Positions 1-7,541 are shown, counted from the first letter of the stretch. The stretch is DNA of 38,868 nt from Acididesulfobacillus acetoxydans (GCF_900016645.1 NZ_CDGJ01000085.1); one strand, 5' to 3'. The notes: a model not told the origin generated them from the letters alone. Program-made: numbers and translations.

Positions 1-132
1 GAATCGGCGGACGGGAAAGTCTTTCAAAGGACAGAATTAACCCAAGAGCAAACGGGTATTTTTTCAGCACTCAAATTGCCGGAACCCCCGAGAATATGGG
101 ATATTTCGCTTCCCAAGGGACAAAAAGTGTAG
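1..132 (+). pseudogene. 3' end of IS1634-like transposase
   Basis: From base 1 an open frame encodes about 43 residues and stops at TAG 130-132. It contains an R-T-E-L-T-x-E-Q stretch followed by L-P-x-P-P-R-I, which resembles the extreme C-terminus of IS1634-family transposases. The rest of the gene lies outside the window. It differs from the C-terminus of the complete IS1634-family transposase near 35.3-37.0 kb, so it belongs to another element. The element seems to have inserted into the IS21 istA that follows, because istA similarity stops near base 205. Family assignment rests on a short tail and is moderate. Confidence 0.55.
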
Positions 133-152
133 GTACACGGTACGTTATCCAC

Positions 153-193
153 AAGTGCCTGAAGCCCAGATGCCATAAGGGTTTGAGGCACTT
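153..193. terminator. Hairpin at the end of the IS1634-like element
   Basis: AAGTGCCTGAAGCCC at 153-167 is complementary, apart from a few mismatched or G·T positions, to the segment ending GAGGCACTT at 193. It lies just after the transposase stop and just before the istA junction, where insertion sequences often carry a structured end. There is no clear T-tract, so it could be an element end rather than a terminator. Confidence 0.4.
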
Positions 194-201
194 CCCGTGT
201 C

Positions 202-670
202 TACGGACTGCCGAAAGCGAGTATTTGACTCCGTTCTCATAGAAATCGGCCTCTCCGAAATCTGCCTGCGCTTCACCGGGAGCGTGTTGAAGCGGCAACC
301 GGCCCTTGTTTTGACCGAACAATTCCTTTTTCCTAATGGCCACATAAGCAGCTACCGTACGGTAAGAGCAATCGAAGCGGATTCCATACTTGCTGCGTAA
401 CCGGTCAAAGACCCGTCTGGCCGTATGCCGCTGTTTGCGCCGGGCCCGCTTGTCCTCTTCCAGCCACTCATCAATATCCTTCATGTACGGTTCAAGCTTG
501 GGAAACTTTCTCATACTTTCTACCGCCTGAACCGGTACGGGTTCATTCCAATCCTCCGTCTCGAGATATTTGCGGATTGTTTTCCGGTCGTGACTAAACC
601 GTTCAGCGAGCTCACTGACATTTAGCCCTTCCTCAAAGAAAGCTTTTCTGATAAGATCGACTTGGGTCAT
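202..670 (-). pseudogene. istA: Truncated IS21-family transposase IstA (N-terminal part)
   Basis: The frame reads leftward from ATG 670, preceded by AGGAGG (GGAGGATGCTCACAATG). The N-terminus carries the Hin-like helix-turn-helix typical of IstA (VSELAERF...RKTIRKYL). Further on comes the start of the DDE catalytic core (PGEAQADFGEADF), including the first catalytic Asp. IstA similarity ends after about 155 residues, near base 205. The frame then runs into unrelated sequence from the neighbouring IS1634-like element. Full IstA proteins are roughly 400-500 aa, and no istB is seen. The copy is dead. An upstream in-frame ATG at 802 has no ribosome-binding site and lies in the element's terminal repeats. 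Confidence 0.8.
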
Positions 671-714
671 TGTGAGCATCCTCCTGTCCTCCCTTGAAGT
701 CTTTATCTCAACTA

Positions 715-828
715 CAAGGGTAAGGCTTGTTTTAGGTGCCTGCAATGGCCTTTGCAATTTTGGGGATTTCCCCGTTGCAAAAGTGGGGAATTTTAGTTGC
801 AACTTTGTCCATTTCCATTATGCAACAA
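715..828. repeat. IS21 element end with multiple TTGCA-type terminal repeats
   Basis: Upstream of istA the sequence repeats TTGCAA/GTTGCAAC units separated by GGGGAA/TTCCCC blocks (about 745-826). IS21-family ends carry such multiple terminal repeats as transposase-binding sites. The outer end is probably the TGTTGCATAATGG read leftward from about 827. The exact boundary is inferred because the opposite end is missing. Confidence 0.5.
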
Positions 829-1030
829 ACACGCTTTGGGGCATGTAACCCGGGACAGTCTTGCCCCATACCTCTCCCTTGATGACGAAAGGATGGGGCT
901 ATGTATAAGCAGCTAACGCAAATTCGGCCGAATCCGAATCGGGTCCGTCCCGGTTCGAATTCGATCCGCCAGTTACGCACGAGCGCTTTGCTTAATAAGA
1001 ATCACCACGGTTGTTCGAAAATATTGCCTA
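829..1030. other. Intergenic stretch, no gene recognised
   Basis: Between the IS21 end and the first corrinoid-protein promoter I see no convincing coding frame, RNA gene or riboswitch. In particular no cobalamin-riboswitch B12-box pattern was recognised here, although the downstream gene encodes a B12-binding protein. Confidence 0.5.
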
Positions 1031-1059
1031 TTGCCAAGATTACTTCCAAGTGGTATTCT
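1031..1059 (+). promoter_or_regulatory. Predicted sigma-A promoter of the first methyltransferase module
   Basis: TTGCCA (1031-1036) is separated by 17 bases from TATTCT (1054-1059), a near-consensus vegetative promoter, about 70 bases before the start codon at 1130. Immediately downstream is the perfect palindrome TGTCTAGACA (1071-1080), followed by AATAGACAAA, a possible operator. Confidence 0.5.
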
Positions 1060-1070
1060 AGTCATAAAGA

Positions 1071-1090
1071 TGTCTAGACAAATAGACAAA
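1071..1090. promoter_or_regulatory. Candidate operator: TGTCTAGACA palindrome plus AATAGACAAA
   Basis: A perfect 10-bp palindrome lies directly after the predicted -10 box, where a repressor would block transcription. The adjoining AATAGACAAA is echoed as AAATAGACAAAG near 4999-5010, upstream of the second methyltransferase operon. That hints at shared control, but the motif is short. Confidence 0.3.
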
Positions 1091-1129
1091 TCGTGCTTTA
1101 GGCCACGCAAGAAAGGAAGGGAAGTAACG

Positions 1130-1765
1130 ATGTTAGACGAGCTTGTGAACCTGATTGCCGATCTAAAGGAAAAGGAGGCAGTCGAGGCAGCCAAAAAACT
1201 GCTGGATGACGGGGCCGACCCGATAAGAGTACTAGAGCGTTGCAGAATGGCTACGGAGATAGTTGGAAAACGCTTCGAGGAAGATATATACTTTATTCCG
1301 GACATGCTTTTTAGCGGGGAGATACTCGAACAGATTTCACAACTTGCGAAAGCAAAGATTCATAGGGATGTTGATGACGAGTCATATGCCGGTAAAGTGG
1401 TCATAGGTACAGTTGAAGGGGACCTGCATGATATTGGCAAGAATATCGTCGCGTTTTTACTGGAAGCAAATAACTTCAAAACTTACGATCTGGGTGTCGA
1501 TGTATCCGCACAAAAATTTGTCGACGCTATTCGGGAGGTGCAGCCGGATGTTGTCGGAATGAGCGGCCTGCTAACCATTGCTTTCGGGGCCATGTCCAAT
1601 ACAATAAGCGTCATCAAGCAAGCTGGGCTTAGGGACAAGGTGCGTATTATGATCGGGGGAGCTCCTACGAACGAAGATGTGGCAAGGCGTGTGGGAGCCG
1701 ATGCTTATGCCAAAGACGCGCAGCAGGGAGTTGAACTTGCCAGACAGTGGAGCGCAGTGAAGTAA
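1130..1765 (+). CDS. Methyltransferase cognate corrinoid protein (module 1)
   Basis: A 211-aa cobamide-binding protein that accepts a methyl group on Co(I) and hands it to a second methyltransferase. The N-terminal part (about 1-85) is the helical cap found in MtaC/MttC-type proteins. From about residue 88 comes the B12-binding Rossmann domain with the signature D98-x-H100-x-x-G103 (EGDLHDIG; His100 is the predicted lower axial cobalt ligand), then S145-x-L and G176-G177. I chose ATG 1130, behind GGAAGGGAAG, rather than the upstream ATG 1031, which would lie inside the promoter. The URO-D methyltransferase follows 67 bases later. Two paralogues lie downstream (4160, 7542). Substrate is unknown. 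Confidence 0.93.
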   Translation: MLDELVNLIADLKEKEAVEAAKKLLDDGADPIRVLERCRMATEIVGKRFEEDIYFIPDMLFSGEILEQISQLAKAKIHRDVDDESYAGKVVIGTVEGDLHDIGKNIVAFLLEANNFKTYDLGVDVSAQKFVDAIREVQPDVVGMSGLLTIAFGAMSNTISVIKQAGLRDKVRIMIGGAPTNEDVARRVGADAYAKDAQQGVELARQWSAVK

Positions 1766-1832
1766 TTCCTCAGCAAGCGTTGGCCGTTTACTATGGCCCA
1801 GCCATTTTGAAGTCGAGGAGGGAAAATCAATC

Positions 1833-3074
1833 ATGTCGAAAAGTCCTGAAGAGCTATGCCAGGAAAGATTAAAAAGGGTAAAAGATGCTGTTGCCCTTAA
1901 GGTCCCGGATAGAGTACCCGTGACTGCCTTCTTTGCCTATTTTGCCGCCAGTTATTCCGGGATAACATACGAGGAATATACGTATGATCCTGAAAAGATG
2001 CTTAAAGCGGCAATCAAAGTGCATGAAGACTTCGAGCCTGATTTAGCCGATATTCCGAGTATCTACTATCTTGGACCGACGTTAGATGCTGTCGGATTTA
2101 AGCAGCTAAGATGGCCGGGCCGGCACCTTAGTGCCAACAAACCTTATCAATTTGTTGAAGGGGAGTACATGAAAGCCGACGAATATGGACATTTCTTGGA
2201 CGACCCCACCGATTGGCTGATTAGAAAATATTGGCCCAGGATTTGCACTGAGTTTGAGCCATTTAGCCAAATAGCACCGTTAAAATATAGCTTTACGTAT
2301 TTCAACATGGGCTCTTTAGCACCGTTTGGCACTCCCGGATTGCAGCAGGCGTTGAGTGCTTTAAAAAATGTTGGAGAAGCGGCTTTACAGGCACTTAATT
2401 ATACGGTCAAATTTAGCGAGGAAATGGGAAAAAGAGGCTTTCCCTTGTCGCTGGGCGGACTCACCCAGGCACCCTATGACACGCTGGGTGATTATTTCAG
2501 GGGAACACGAGGCATCATGATGGACATGTATCGCCGACCAGACGAGCTCCTCAAGGCGTTGGACAAATTAACGCCTTGGATGATTGAACAGGGCGTAAAT
2601 GCAGGAAAACAGTCTGGAAATCCGTTCATCTTTATCCCTCTTCATAAAGGCTCAGACAAGTTTATGAACCAGCGACAATTCGAGACGTTTTATTGGCCAA
2701 CACTTAAGGAACTAATGCTGGGCTTGATAAAGGAAGGGATGACCCCGATTGTTTTTGTTGAGGCCGACCATACTTCAAGGCTCGAAACTATGAAGGACGT
2801 TCCGCCGGGGAAAGTTGTTTACCACATGGAAAATACAGATATGTTTAAGGCCAAAGAAATTCTTGGCGACAGAGTTTGCCTAAAAGGAAATGTACCGGTG
2901 TCCTTACTGTGTTTAGGTACTCCCGATGAAATAAAAGACTATTGCAAGAAATTAATTGATGTAGTGGGCAAGGATGGTGGTTTTATCTTAGACAGTTCAG
3001 TAAATGTCGAAGAGGCTAAGGTGGAAAATGTTAGGGCGATGTTTGACTTTACAAAGGAGTATGGCAGATATTAG
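1833..3074 (+). CDS. URO-D-family methyltransferase (module 1)
   Basis: A 413-aa protein of the uroporphyrinogen-decarboxylase-like superfamily, which includes the MtaA/MtbA and O-demethylase methyltransferases. It is unlikely to be true HemE: it sits beside corrinoid proteins and has the layout of substrate:corrinoid methyltransferases. In the C-terminal half E310, H331 (E-X20-H) and C349 (VCLKGN) align with E287, H308 and C326 of the paralogue at 6127. These are candidate Zn ligands for activating the methyl donor or acceptor. The start ATG 1833 follows GAGGAGGG. Pairing with the corrinoid protein at 1130 suggests the substrate-specific methyltransferase I step. It may instead be a methyltransferase II. 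Substrate cannot be read from sequence. Confidence 0.85.
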   Translation: MSKSPEELCQERLKRVKDAVALKVPDRVPVTAFFAYFAASYSGITYEEYTYDPEKMLKAAIKVHEDFEPDLADIPSIYYLGPTLDAVGFKQLRWPGRHLSANKPYQFVEGEYMKADEYGHFLDDPTDWLIRKYWPRICTEFEPFSQIAPLKYSFTYFNMGSLAPFGTPGLQQALSALKNVGEAALQALNYTVKFSEEMGKRGFPLSLGGLTQAPYDTLGDYFRGTRGIMMDMYRRPDELLKALDKLTPWMIEQGVNAGKQSGNPFIFIPLHKGSDKFMNQRQFETFYWPTLKELMLGLIKEGMTPIVFVEADHTSRLETMKDVPPGKVVYHMENTDMFKAKEILGDRVCLKGNVPVSLLCLGTPDEIKDYCKKLIDVVGKDGGFILDSSVNVEEAKVENVRAMFDFTKEYGRY

Positions 3075-3127
3075 TAGGGAAAGGGCACTATTGTGAGAAT
3101 ATCCAGGTATCCGGTCGGTTTCTGCAG

Positions 3128-3155
3128 GAGGGGGGAAACACCGGTTTCCTTCCTC
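3128..3155. terminator. Hairpin after the module 1 methyltransferase
   Basis: GAGGGGGGAAAC and GTTTCCTTCCTC form a 12-bp stem (two G·T pairs) with an ACCG loop, 54 bases after the stop codon. The downstream tract (TCGTTTCTT) is only weakly T-rich, so termination may be partial. Confidence 0.5.
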
Positions 3156-3382
3156 TCGTTTCTTAGGGGCAAGAACCACTTTGCCAAACTCAGGGGGAAA
3201 CATTCCACTTCTAGGGTTACCTCCAGTTATCTCCACTGCGAGATATTTTGCCATTGATCCCGATGCGATTTGGAGTATTTTGGTCCCTGAAGGCGAGTAA
3301 TATCCACAGGTAATCTCGGACAGACAATGAACGAGAAACCGATATTGCGCGGACTGAAGCTATAGAAGTGGGTGTTTTGACC

Positions 3383-4138
3383 ATGCAGGAAGGCGAAGCG
3401 ATTGACAAGAATTCAGTCATTCCCATATATTATCAGCTGGCTAAACTAATCAGGGAACAAATTCGGCGGGGAGAGTTTAAGCCGGGCGAAGCGCTGCCCA
3501 CGGAAATTGAGATTGCCAACCGCTATGAAATCAGTCGGATGACGGTGCGAAGATCCATCGCCGAACTGGTGTCGGAAGGCATGGTCTATGCGCTGCAAGG
3601 AAAAGGCACCTTTGTTGCAAGCCCAAAGTTGGATAATGTGGTTTTCGAACTGAACAACTTTAACCGGGAGATGGCGCAAAGAGGACTAAACTTCAAAACA
3701 ACCCTTTTGCAAGCCAAGATCCTCCGGGCGGATGATGAATTGAAAGAGAGGTTCCGGCTGGGTGAGGGGACGCACAGAATTTTGCACTTTCGCACGGTCA
3801 CGGCTGCGGAAGATGAGCGCCTGAGTCTTGAAAACAAATACATTATTTACACCAAAAGCAAACCTCTTTTGGAGTCGGAACTCAATGACCCGACCTTGCC
3901 GGGTTTGATTGCTTCCCACAGTGATTACCTGCCGGTAAGCGCTAAGAAGGTCCTTAAGGCGGTGGTGGCAACCAATGAAGAAGCGGCGCTGCTCGGGATT
4001 GCCGCCGGTTCTCCTCTGTTCCTGGTCGAGACGACTGTTTTTGATCCGGATCTCAAGCCTGTTGGTTGGAGCAAGTCCATTTACCGAGGGGACAGGTACA
4101 AGATCACAAGCTATGATGGATGGTATCAAAAGGAGTAA
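3383..4138 (+). CDS. GntR-family (HutC/UTRA) transcriptional regulator
   Basis: About 251 aa. Residues ~8-75 form the winged helix of GntR regulators (YYQLAKLIREQI, ALPTEIEIANRYEISRMTVRRSI, GKGTFVA). The remaining two thirds is the UTRA effector domain of the HutC subfamily, which binds a small molecule. Adjacency suggests it senses the methylated substrate or a product. The gene sits 21 bases before the second corrinoid gene, so the two are probably co-transcribed. A weak promoter (TTGATC-N16-TATTTT) is visible at 3254-3281. ATG 3368 is an alternative start; neither has a strong ribosome-binding site. A likely target is the palindrome at 4910-4925, just downstream of the next promoter. Confidence 0.9.
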   Translation: MQEGEAIDKNSVIPIYYQLAKLIREQIRRGEFKPGEALPTEIEIANRYEISRMTVRRSIAELVSEGMVYALQGKGTFVASPKLDNVVFELNNFNREMAQRGLNFKTTLLQAKILRADDELKERFRLGEGTHRILHFRTVTAAEDERLSLENKYIIYTKSKPLLESELNDPTLPGLIASHSDYLPVSAKKVLKAVVATNEEAALLGIAAGSPLFLVETTVFDPDLKPVGWSKSIYRGDRYKITSYDGWYQKE

Positions 4139-4159
4139 CGCCGGGAGGAGGTAGAAAAA

Positions 4160-4807
4160 GTGGACGAGCCATTGGAATTGGCCATGGGTGAACTCGATGA
4201 AGAAAAAGTCCTGGCCCTGGTCGAAGAGCGGATTCAGGCGGGCGTCAGCCCGACAGAGATCGTAGAAAGCTGCCGCAATGGGGTAGAAATTGTGGGCAGG
4301 CGCTACAGCGACGGGGTGTATTTTCTCTCGGATTTGATCATGTCCGAGGAGATTTTCCGGGGCGTGATGCGCCTTGTCGAACCTCACATTCCGCAGGGGG
4401 AGGCGACAAACGGCTATACGGTTGTCATGGGTACGATCGAGGGTGATATCCATGACCTGGGGAAAAACATTATTATTTATCTCTTGCGTTCGTCCGGTTT
4501 TCGTGTCTATGACTTGGGGGTCGATGTTTCGCCGGAACGGTTTGTTCAGGCTGTCAGCGAGACGAAAACTTGCATTCTCGGGATCAGTGTTCTCCTTTCT
4601 TTCTGCGTCGGCTCGATCAAGAAGGTTGTTGACCTTTTGGAGGAGGCGGGTCTGAGGGACGAAGTCAAGGTGGTTGTCGGCGGCTACACGGTCAGTGAGC
4701 TGGTGCGGGAATATACCGGGGTGGACTACTATGCCGGTGATGTGTCTCAGGCGCTGCGAATTATCCGGGAAATCGTGAATGCAGATTGTCCGCAGCGAAA
4801 GAACTGA
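4160..4807 (+). CDS. Methyltransferase cognate corrinoid protein (second copy)
   Basis: A 215-aa corrinoid protein starting at GTG 4160 behind GGAGGAGG. It has the helical N-terminal cap and the B12-binding domain with D96-x-H98-x-x-G101 (EGDIHDLG), followed by the S-x-L and G-G motifs. It lies directly after the GntR gene and is separated from the next methyltransferase genes by 420 bases that contain a promoter and a palindrome. Unlike modules 1 and 3 it has no URO-D gene immediately after it. It may be a shared acceptor or serve a methyltransferase elsewhere. Confidence 0.92.
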   Translation: MDEPLELAMGELDEEKVLALVEERIQAGVSPTEIVESCRNGVEIVGRRYSDGVYFLSDLIMSEEIFRGVMRLVEPHIPQGEATNGYTVVMGTIEGDIHDLGKNIIIYLLRSSGFRVYDLGVDVSPERFVQAVSETKTCILGISVLLSFCVGSIKKVVDLLEEAGLRDEVKVVVGGYTVSELVREYTGVDYYAGDVSQALRIIREIVNADCPQRKN

Positions 4808-4870
4808 CAGGAATCTAAAAAACAGAAGAAATTTTTAAATAGAGGATTCTAAATAGTTTGTCGAAGGGTA

Positions 4871-4899
4871 TTGACCCACTCATGACATCATGTTAAAAT
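4871..4899 (+). promoter_or_regulatory. Predicted promoter of the main methyltransferase operon
   Basis: TTGACC (4871-4876), a 17-base spacer and TAAAAT (4894-4899) make a strong sigma-A match in the 420-base gap before the gene at 5229. The expected transcription start (about 4905) lies right at the palindromic operator, giving a long leader of about 320 nt. Confidence 0.6.
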
Positions 4900-4909
4900 C
4901 GATTAAATC

Positions 4910-4925
4910 AATTGTATATACAATT
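4910..4925. promoter_or_regulatory. Perfect 16-bp palindrome, probable GntR operator
   Basis: AATTGTATATACAATT is a perfect palindrome placed a few bases after the predicted -10 box. It is followed by ATACAAATATACAAATT, which repeats the ATACAA half-site twice. HutC-type GntR regulators commonly bind AT-rich palindromes of this kind. The GntR gene ends about 770 bases upstream, so local repression relieved by an effector is the simplest reading. Confidence 0.5.
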
Positions 4926-5069
4926 ATACAAATATACAAATTGGTCCTTTTGTTTTAGTATATTTCAAACATTTGATGTTTATTGCGCGCAACTTGATAA
5001 ATAGACAAAGATATGAAGATACTTAAACTGGACAAAAATAAAATGCTCGGCCTGAGAAAGGGGAAAAAG

Positions 5070-5114
5070 ATGCGGATGGAGAAATTAACCGAACGGGATT
5101 TCGGTTTTCGATAA
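5070..5114 (+). other. Possible 14-codon leader ORF overlapping a hairpin
   Basis: In the leader, ATG 5070 follows GAAAGGGGAAAAAG and opens a 14-codon frame (MRMEKLTERDFGFR) ending at TAA 5112. The second half of the frame overlaps a hairpin, AACCGAA (5087-5093) with TTCGGTT (5100-5106), followed by TTCG. This could be a translation-coupled attenuator or coincidence. No homologues can be checked here. Confidence 0.25.
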
Positions 5115-5228
5115 GCGGACCAGAATAGACGGATGAAAGGGTGAAGGCTGTCTCGCGGCTAACCACGGTCCAGAATGAAGTTTTAGGTTTCTGGAAGGCA
5201 GATTTGAACGCTTGGGGAGGTTTTTGAG

Positions 5229-6020
5229 ATGCTTATCATCGGCGAGAAATTAAACAGTGCCATTCCCTCCGTACGGGAGGCGATGCTGAATAAAGATGTT
5301 GAGTTCATTAAAGAACTGGCTAAGAAGCAGGCCGCCGGCGGAGCAGACTTTCTCGATATCAATACGGCACAGGGAAACAGTGAGATAGACGATATGGAGT
5401 GGGTCGTGCAGGCGGTGCAGGAGGTCGTTGATGTTCCTCTCTGCATTGACAGTGTGAGTCCGGAAGTGGTTCGGAAAGGATTGCAGACCGCAAAAGGCAA
5501 GACGATGCTGAATTCCATCAGCATGGAGGCCGCCCGGCTTGAGGGCATGCTTCCTTTAATTAAGGAATACGATTGTTCCGTTATCGCTTTGACGATGGAC
5601 GATAACGGGATTCCTAAAACTGCCAAAGAACGCATCCGGATCGCGGGTGAGCTCGTCGAGGTCTTTAAGCGGGAAAACATTGACATGGAAAAGGTCTATT
5701 TTGACCCACTGGTCTTACCCTTGGCTGTGGACAGCAACAACGGTGTCATCTTCTTTGAATGTCTGTCTGAAATAAAACGCTTGTTCAACGGCAAAACGGT
5801 TTCAGGCCTGAGCAATGTATCGCATTCGCTTCCGAAACGCAAGTTGATCAACCGTAATTTCCTGACGATTTGCATGAGCCACGGGATGGATGCGGCGATC
5901 ATGGATCCGATGGATACGAAGATCACCAGCGCCCTGATTGCGACGAATTTGCTCCTGAACAAGGACCGCTTTTCCCGCAATTACTTGAAGGCCTTCCGCA
6001 GCAACGCTTTGGAAGATTAG
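5229..6020 (+). CDS. Methyl-THF:corrinoid methyltransferase (AcsE/MtrH type, methyltransferase II)
   Basis: A 263-aa TIM-barrel pterin-binding protein, very close in length and motif order to AcsE (MeTr) and the MtvA/MtrH-type methyltransferases. Pterin-site residues are conserved: D74 (CIDS), N95 (LNSIS), D159 (FDPLVLP) and the catalytic-type N196 in GLSNVS. It should transfer methyl groups between the corrinoid proteins and tetrahydrofolate, linking the operon to the Wood-Ljungdahl methyl branch. ATG 5229 follows GGGGAGG. It is the first gene of the main operon. It could be the housekeeping acetyl-CoA pathway enzyme, but the company of URO-D methyltransferases and an activator fits a dedicated methyltransferase II. 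Confidence 0.9.
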   Translation: MLIIGEKLNSAIPSVREAMLNKDVEFIKELAKKQAAGGADFLDINTAQGNSEIDDMEWVVQAVQEVVDVPLCIDSVSPEVVRKGLQTAKGKTMLNSISMEAARLEGMLPLIKEYDCSVIALTMDDNGIPKTAKERIRIAGELVEVFKRENIDMEKVYFDPLVLPLAVDSNNGVIFFECLSEIKRLFNGKTVSGLSNVSHSLPKRKLINRNFLTICMSHGMDAAIMDPMDTKITSALIATNLLLNKDRFSRNYLKAFRSNALED

Positions 6021-6126
6021 AAGCGCCTTGGCCGGCAGAGCGACCGACAGAAGGAGGTGGCAGCGGAAAGAAATCGTGTGTTTCGGGTTCTTTGCCAAAT
6101 TAGGAAATAACGTTGGAGGTGTCGGA

Positions 6127-7302
6127 ATGTCAATGGACAAAGAAGAACTTTTTCAAGAAAGGTTAAACCGCTATACGACCGCCCTCAAAGGAGGAAAGCC
6201 GGACAAGGTGCCGATCCGGCTGCAGTTGAGCGAATTTATGGCGGCCTATGCCGGGATTAAGTTGCAAGACATCTATTACGATTTGGATAAAAACAACGAA
6301 GCGGTTGACAAAATCCTTACGGATTTCGATCTGGATGTCTGCGGCGGGGCTCCCAGCCTCTGGTGGGCCGGCCTGCATGATGCGGTCGGAGCAAAATACC
6401 TGAAGTTTGCGGGACGCGAGCTGGAAGAGAACCGTCAATTCCAATATGTTGAACAAGAGTATATGAAGGCGGATGACTATGATGCTTTCATAGCTGATCC
6501 GACGAAATGGATTTTGGAAGCCTATCTCCCGCGCATTCACGAAGAGTTCGCCGAGCCGGGTTCCTATCGGGCTAATCTGGCCTTGATTAAGGGAACCGCG
6601 GCCATGATGATGGCGAATGGGTCTGCCCAGCAGGCTGCCGCCCATTGGGCCAAAGACTTCGGCATGCCCGGGTCCATTTCCGGTATAAGCAAGGCTCCTT
6701 TCGATACGCTGGGCGACACGCTGCGGGGCCTCAAAGGAATTATGATGGACCTGCGCAAACGCCCGGACAAAGTCCTGGCCGCGACCGAGATGCTGGTTGG
6801 TCACAATATTTTCTACGGCATGGCCACAGCCGGCGGGGACACGACGCTGCCTTGCTTCATGCCTCTGCACCGCGGCAGTTTTCCGTTTCTTAATCCCACA
6901 CAGTGGGATACGTTCTACTGGCCGTCACTGAAAGCGGTCATTGAAGGTATGTGGAAGCTGGGCAAACAGACGATGTTCTACGCGGAAGGCAACTGGACGC
7001 CCTACCTGGAGGCGATCGCCGAGCTTCCGGCTCACAGTATTGTCTTCCATGTGGACCAGACCGATATGGCTAAAGCCAAGGAAGTGCTGGGCGGGAGGTT
7101 CTGCTTGAGCGGGAACGTTCCCAACACGTTGCTGGCCTATGGCAAACCGGCGGAAGTCAAAGAGTATGTCAAACGGCTTCTCCACGATTATGCCGCAGAT
7201 GGAGCCTTCATCATTGACAGCGCCGGGGTTATGCAGACGGACGTTAAGGCTGAAAATGTGTTTGCCCTCATTGAAGCAGCCAGAGAATTCGGGACTTATT
7301 GA
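6127..7302 (+). CDS. URO-D-family methyltransferase (module 3)
   Basis: A 391-aa paralogue of the protein at 1833, related along its whole length (ERL-R start, YVE-EYMKAD, PFDTLGD--RG-KGIMMD, FYWPSLK). Candidate Zn ligands E287, H308 (E-X20-H) and C326 (FCLSGN) are at the same spacing as in that paralogue. I chose ATG 6127, behind TTGGAGGTGTCGGA; the upstream ATG 6028 would add 33 unrelated residues. It is flanked by the AcsE-like enzyme and, after a 59-aa protein, by a corrinoid protein. That order fits substrate:corrinoid methyltransferase I of an O-demethylase-like system. Divergence from the first copy suggests a different substrate. Confidence 0.87.
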   Translation: MSMDKEELFQERLNRYTTALKGGKPDKVPIRLQLSEFMAAYAGIKLQDIYYDLDKNNEAVDKILTDFDLDVCGGAPSLWWAGLHDAVGAKYLKFAGRELEENRQFQYVEQEYMKADDYDAFIADPTKWILEAYLPRIHEEFAEPGSYRANLALIKGTAAMMMANGSAQQAAAHWAKDFGMPGSISGISKAPFDTLGDTLRGLKGIMMDLRKRPDKVLAATEMLVGHNIFYGMATAGGDTTLPCFMPLHRGSFPFLNPTQWDTFYWPSLKAVIEGMWKLGKQTMFYAEGNWTPYLEAIAELPAHSIVFHVDQTDMAKAKEVLGGRFCLSGNVPNTLLAYGKPAEVKEYVKRLLHDYAADGAFIIDSAGVMQTDVKAENVFALIEAAREFGTY

Positions 7303-7319
7303 ATGGGGAGGTAATGAAA

Positions 7320-7499
7320 ATGACGGACATGCCGAAAAAAGAGGATGCGCATGGCAACCCTCCGGGAGTCTGCATCCCTTGGGAACAAAAAATGAAAGAG
7401 TTCGGGCTGATTGCCGGCAAACCTGAAACTATAAAGAAGGAATGGGAGAAGATAGACGCTTTTGCCTATGTCTATCTCTGGTATTGGGTTCACCGTTAA
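7320..7499 (+). CDS. Small protein of 59 aa, unrecognised
   Basis: ATG 7320 lies 8 bases after GGGGAGG (7305-7311), and the frame runs 59 codons to TAA 7497-7499. It sits in an 18-base gap after the URO-D gene and 42 bases before the corrinoid gene, so it is almost certainly translated in the operon. Visible features are a charged N-terminal half with one Cys (PPGVCIPWEQKM), a Lys/Glu-rich middle, and a strongly aromatic C-terminus (FAYVYLWYWVHR). There is no signal peptide or clear membrane helix. It could be a small subunit or adaptor of the URO-D/corrinoid pair. I do not recognise a named family. Confidence 0.75.
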   Translation: MTDMPKKEDAHGNPPGVCIPWEQKMKEFGLIAGKPETIKKEWEKIDAFAYVYLWYWVHR

Positions 7500-7541
7500 A
7501 AGCGGGCACACTATCTTTGGAAATTGGGAGGAATCGTTAAA

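Noticed and set aside
1833..3074. HemE (uroporphyrinogen decarboxylase) of haem biosynthesis
   Set aside because: Same superfamily, but three copies interleaved with corrinoid proteins, a methyl-THF methyltransferase and an activator point to methyl transfer, and no other haem genes are nearby.
3686..4453. Long minus-strand open frame over the GntR and corrinoid genes
   Set aside because: It is antisense to two clearly recognisable genes, has no ribosome-binding site and no domain. Other minus-strand frames over the methyltransferase and arabinose genes (for example 6163-6870, 9342-10118, 30213-31025) are the same kind of shadow.
4808..5228. Cobalamin riboswitch ahead of the main methyltransferase operon
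   Set aside because: Looked for because the genes are B12-dependent. No B12-box-like conserved core was recognised, so none is called. A covariance-model search would settle it.
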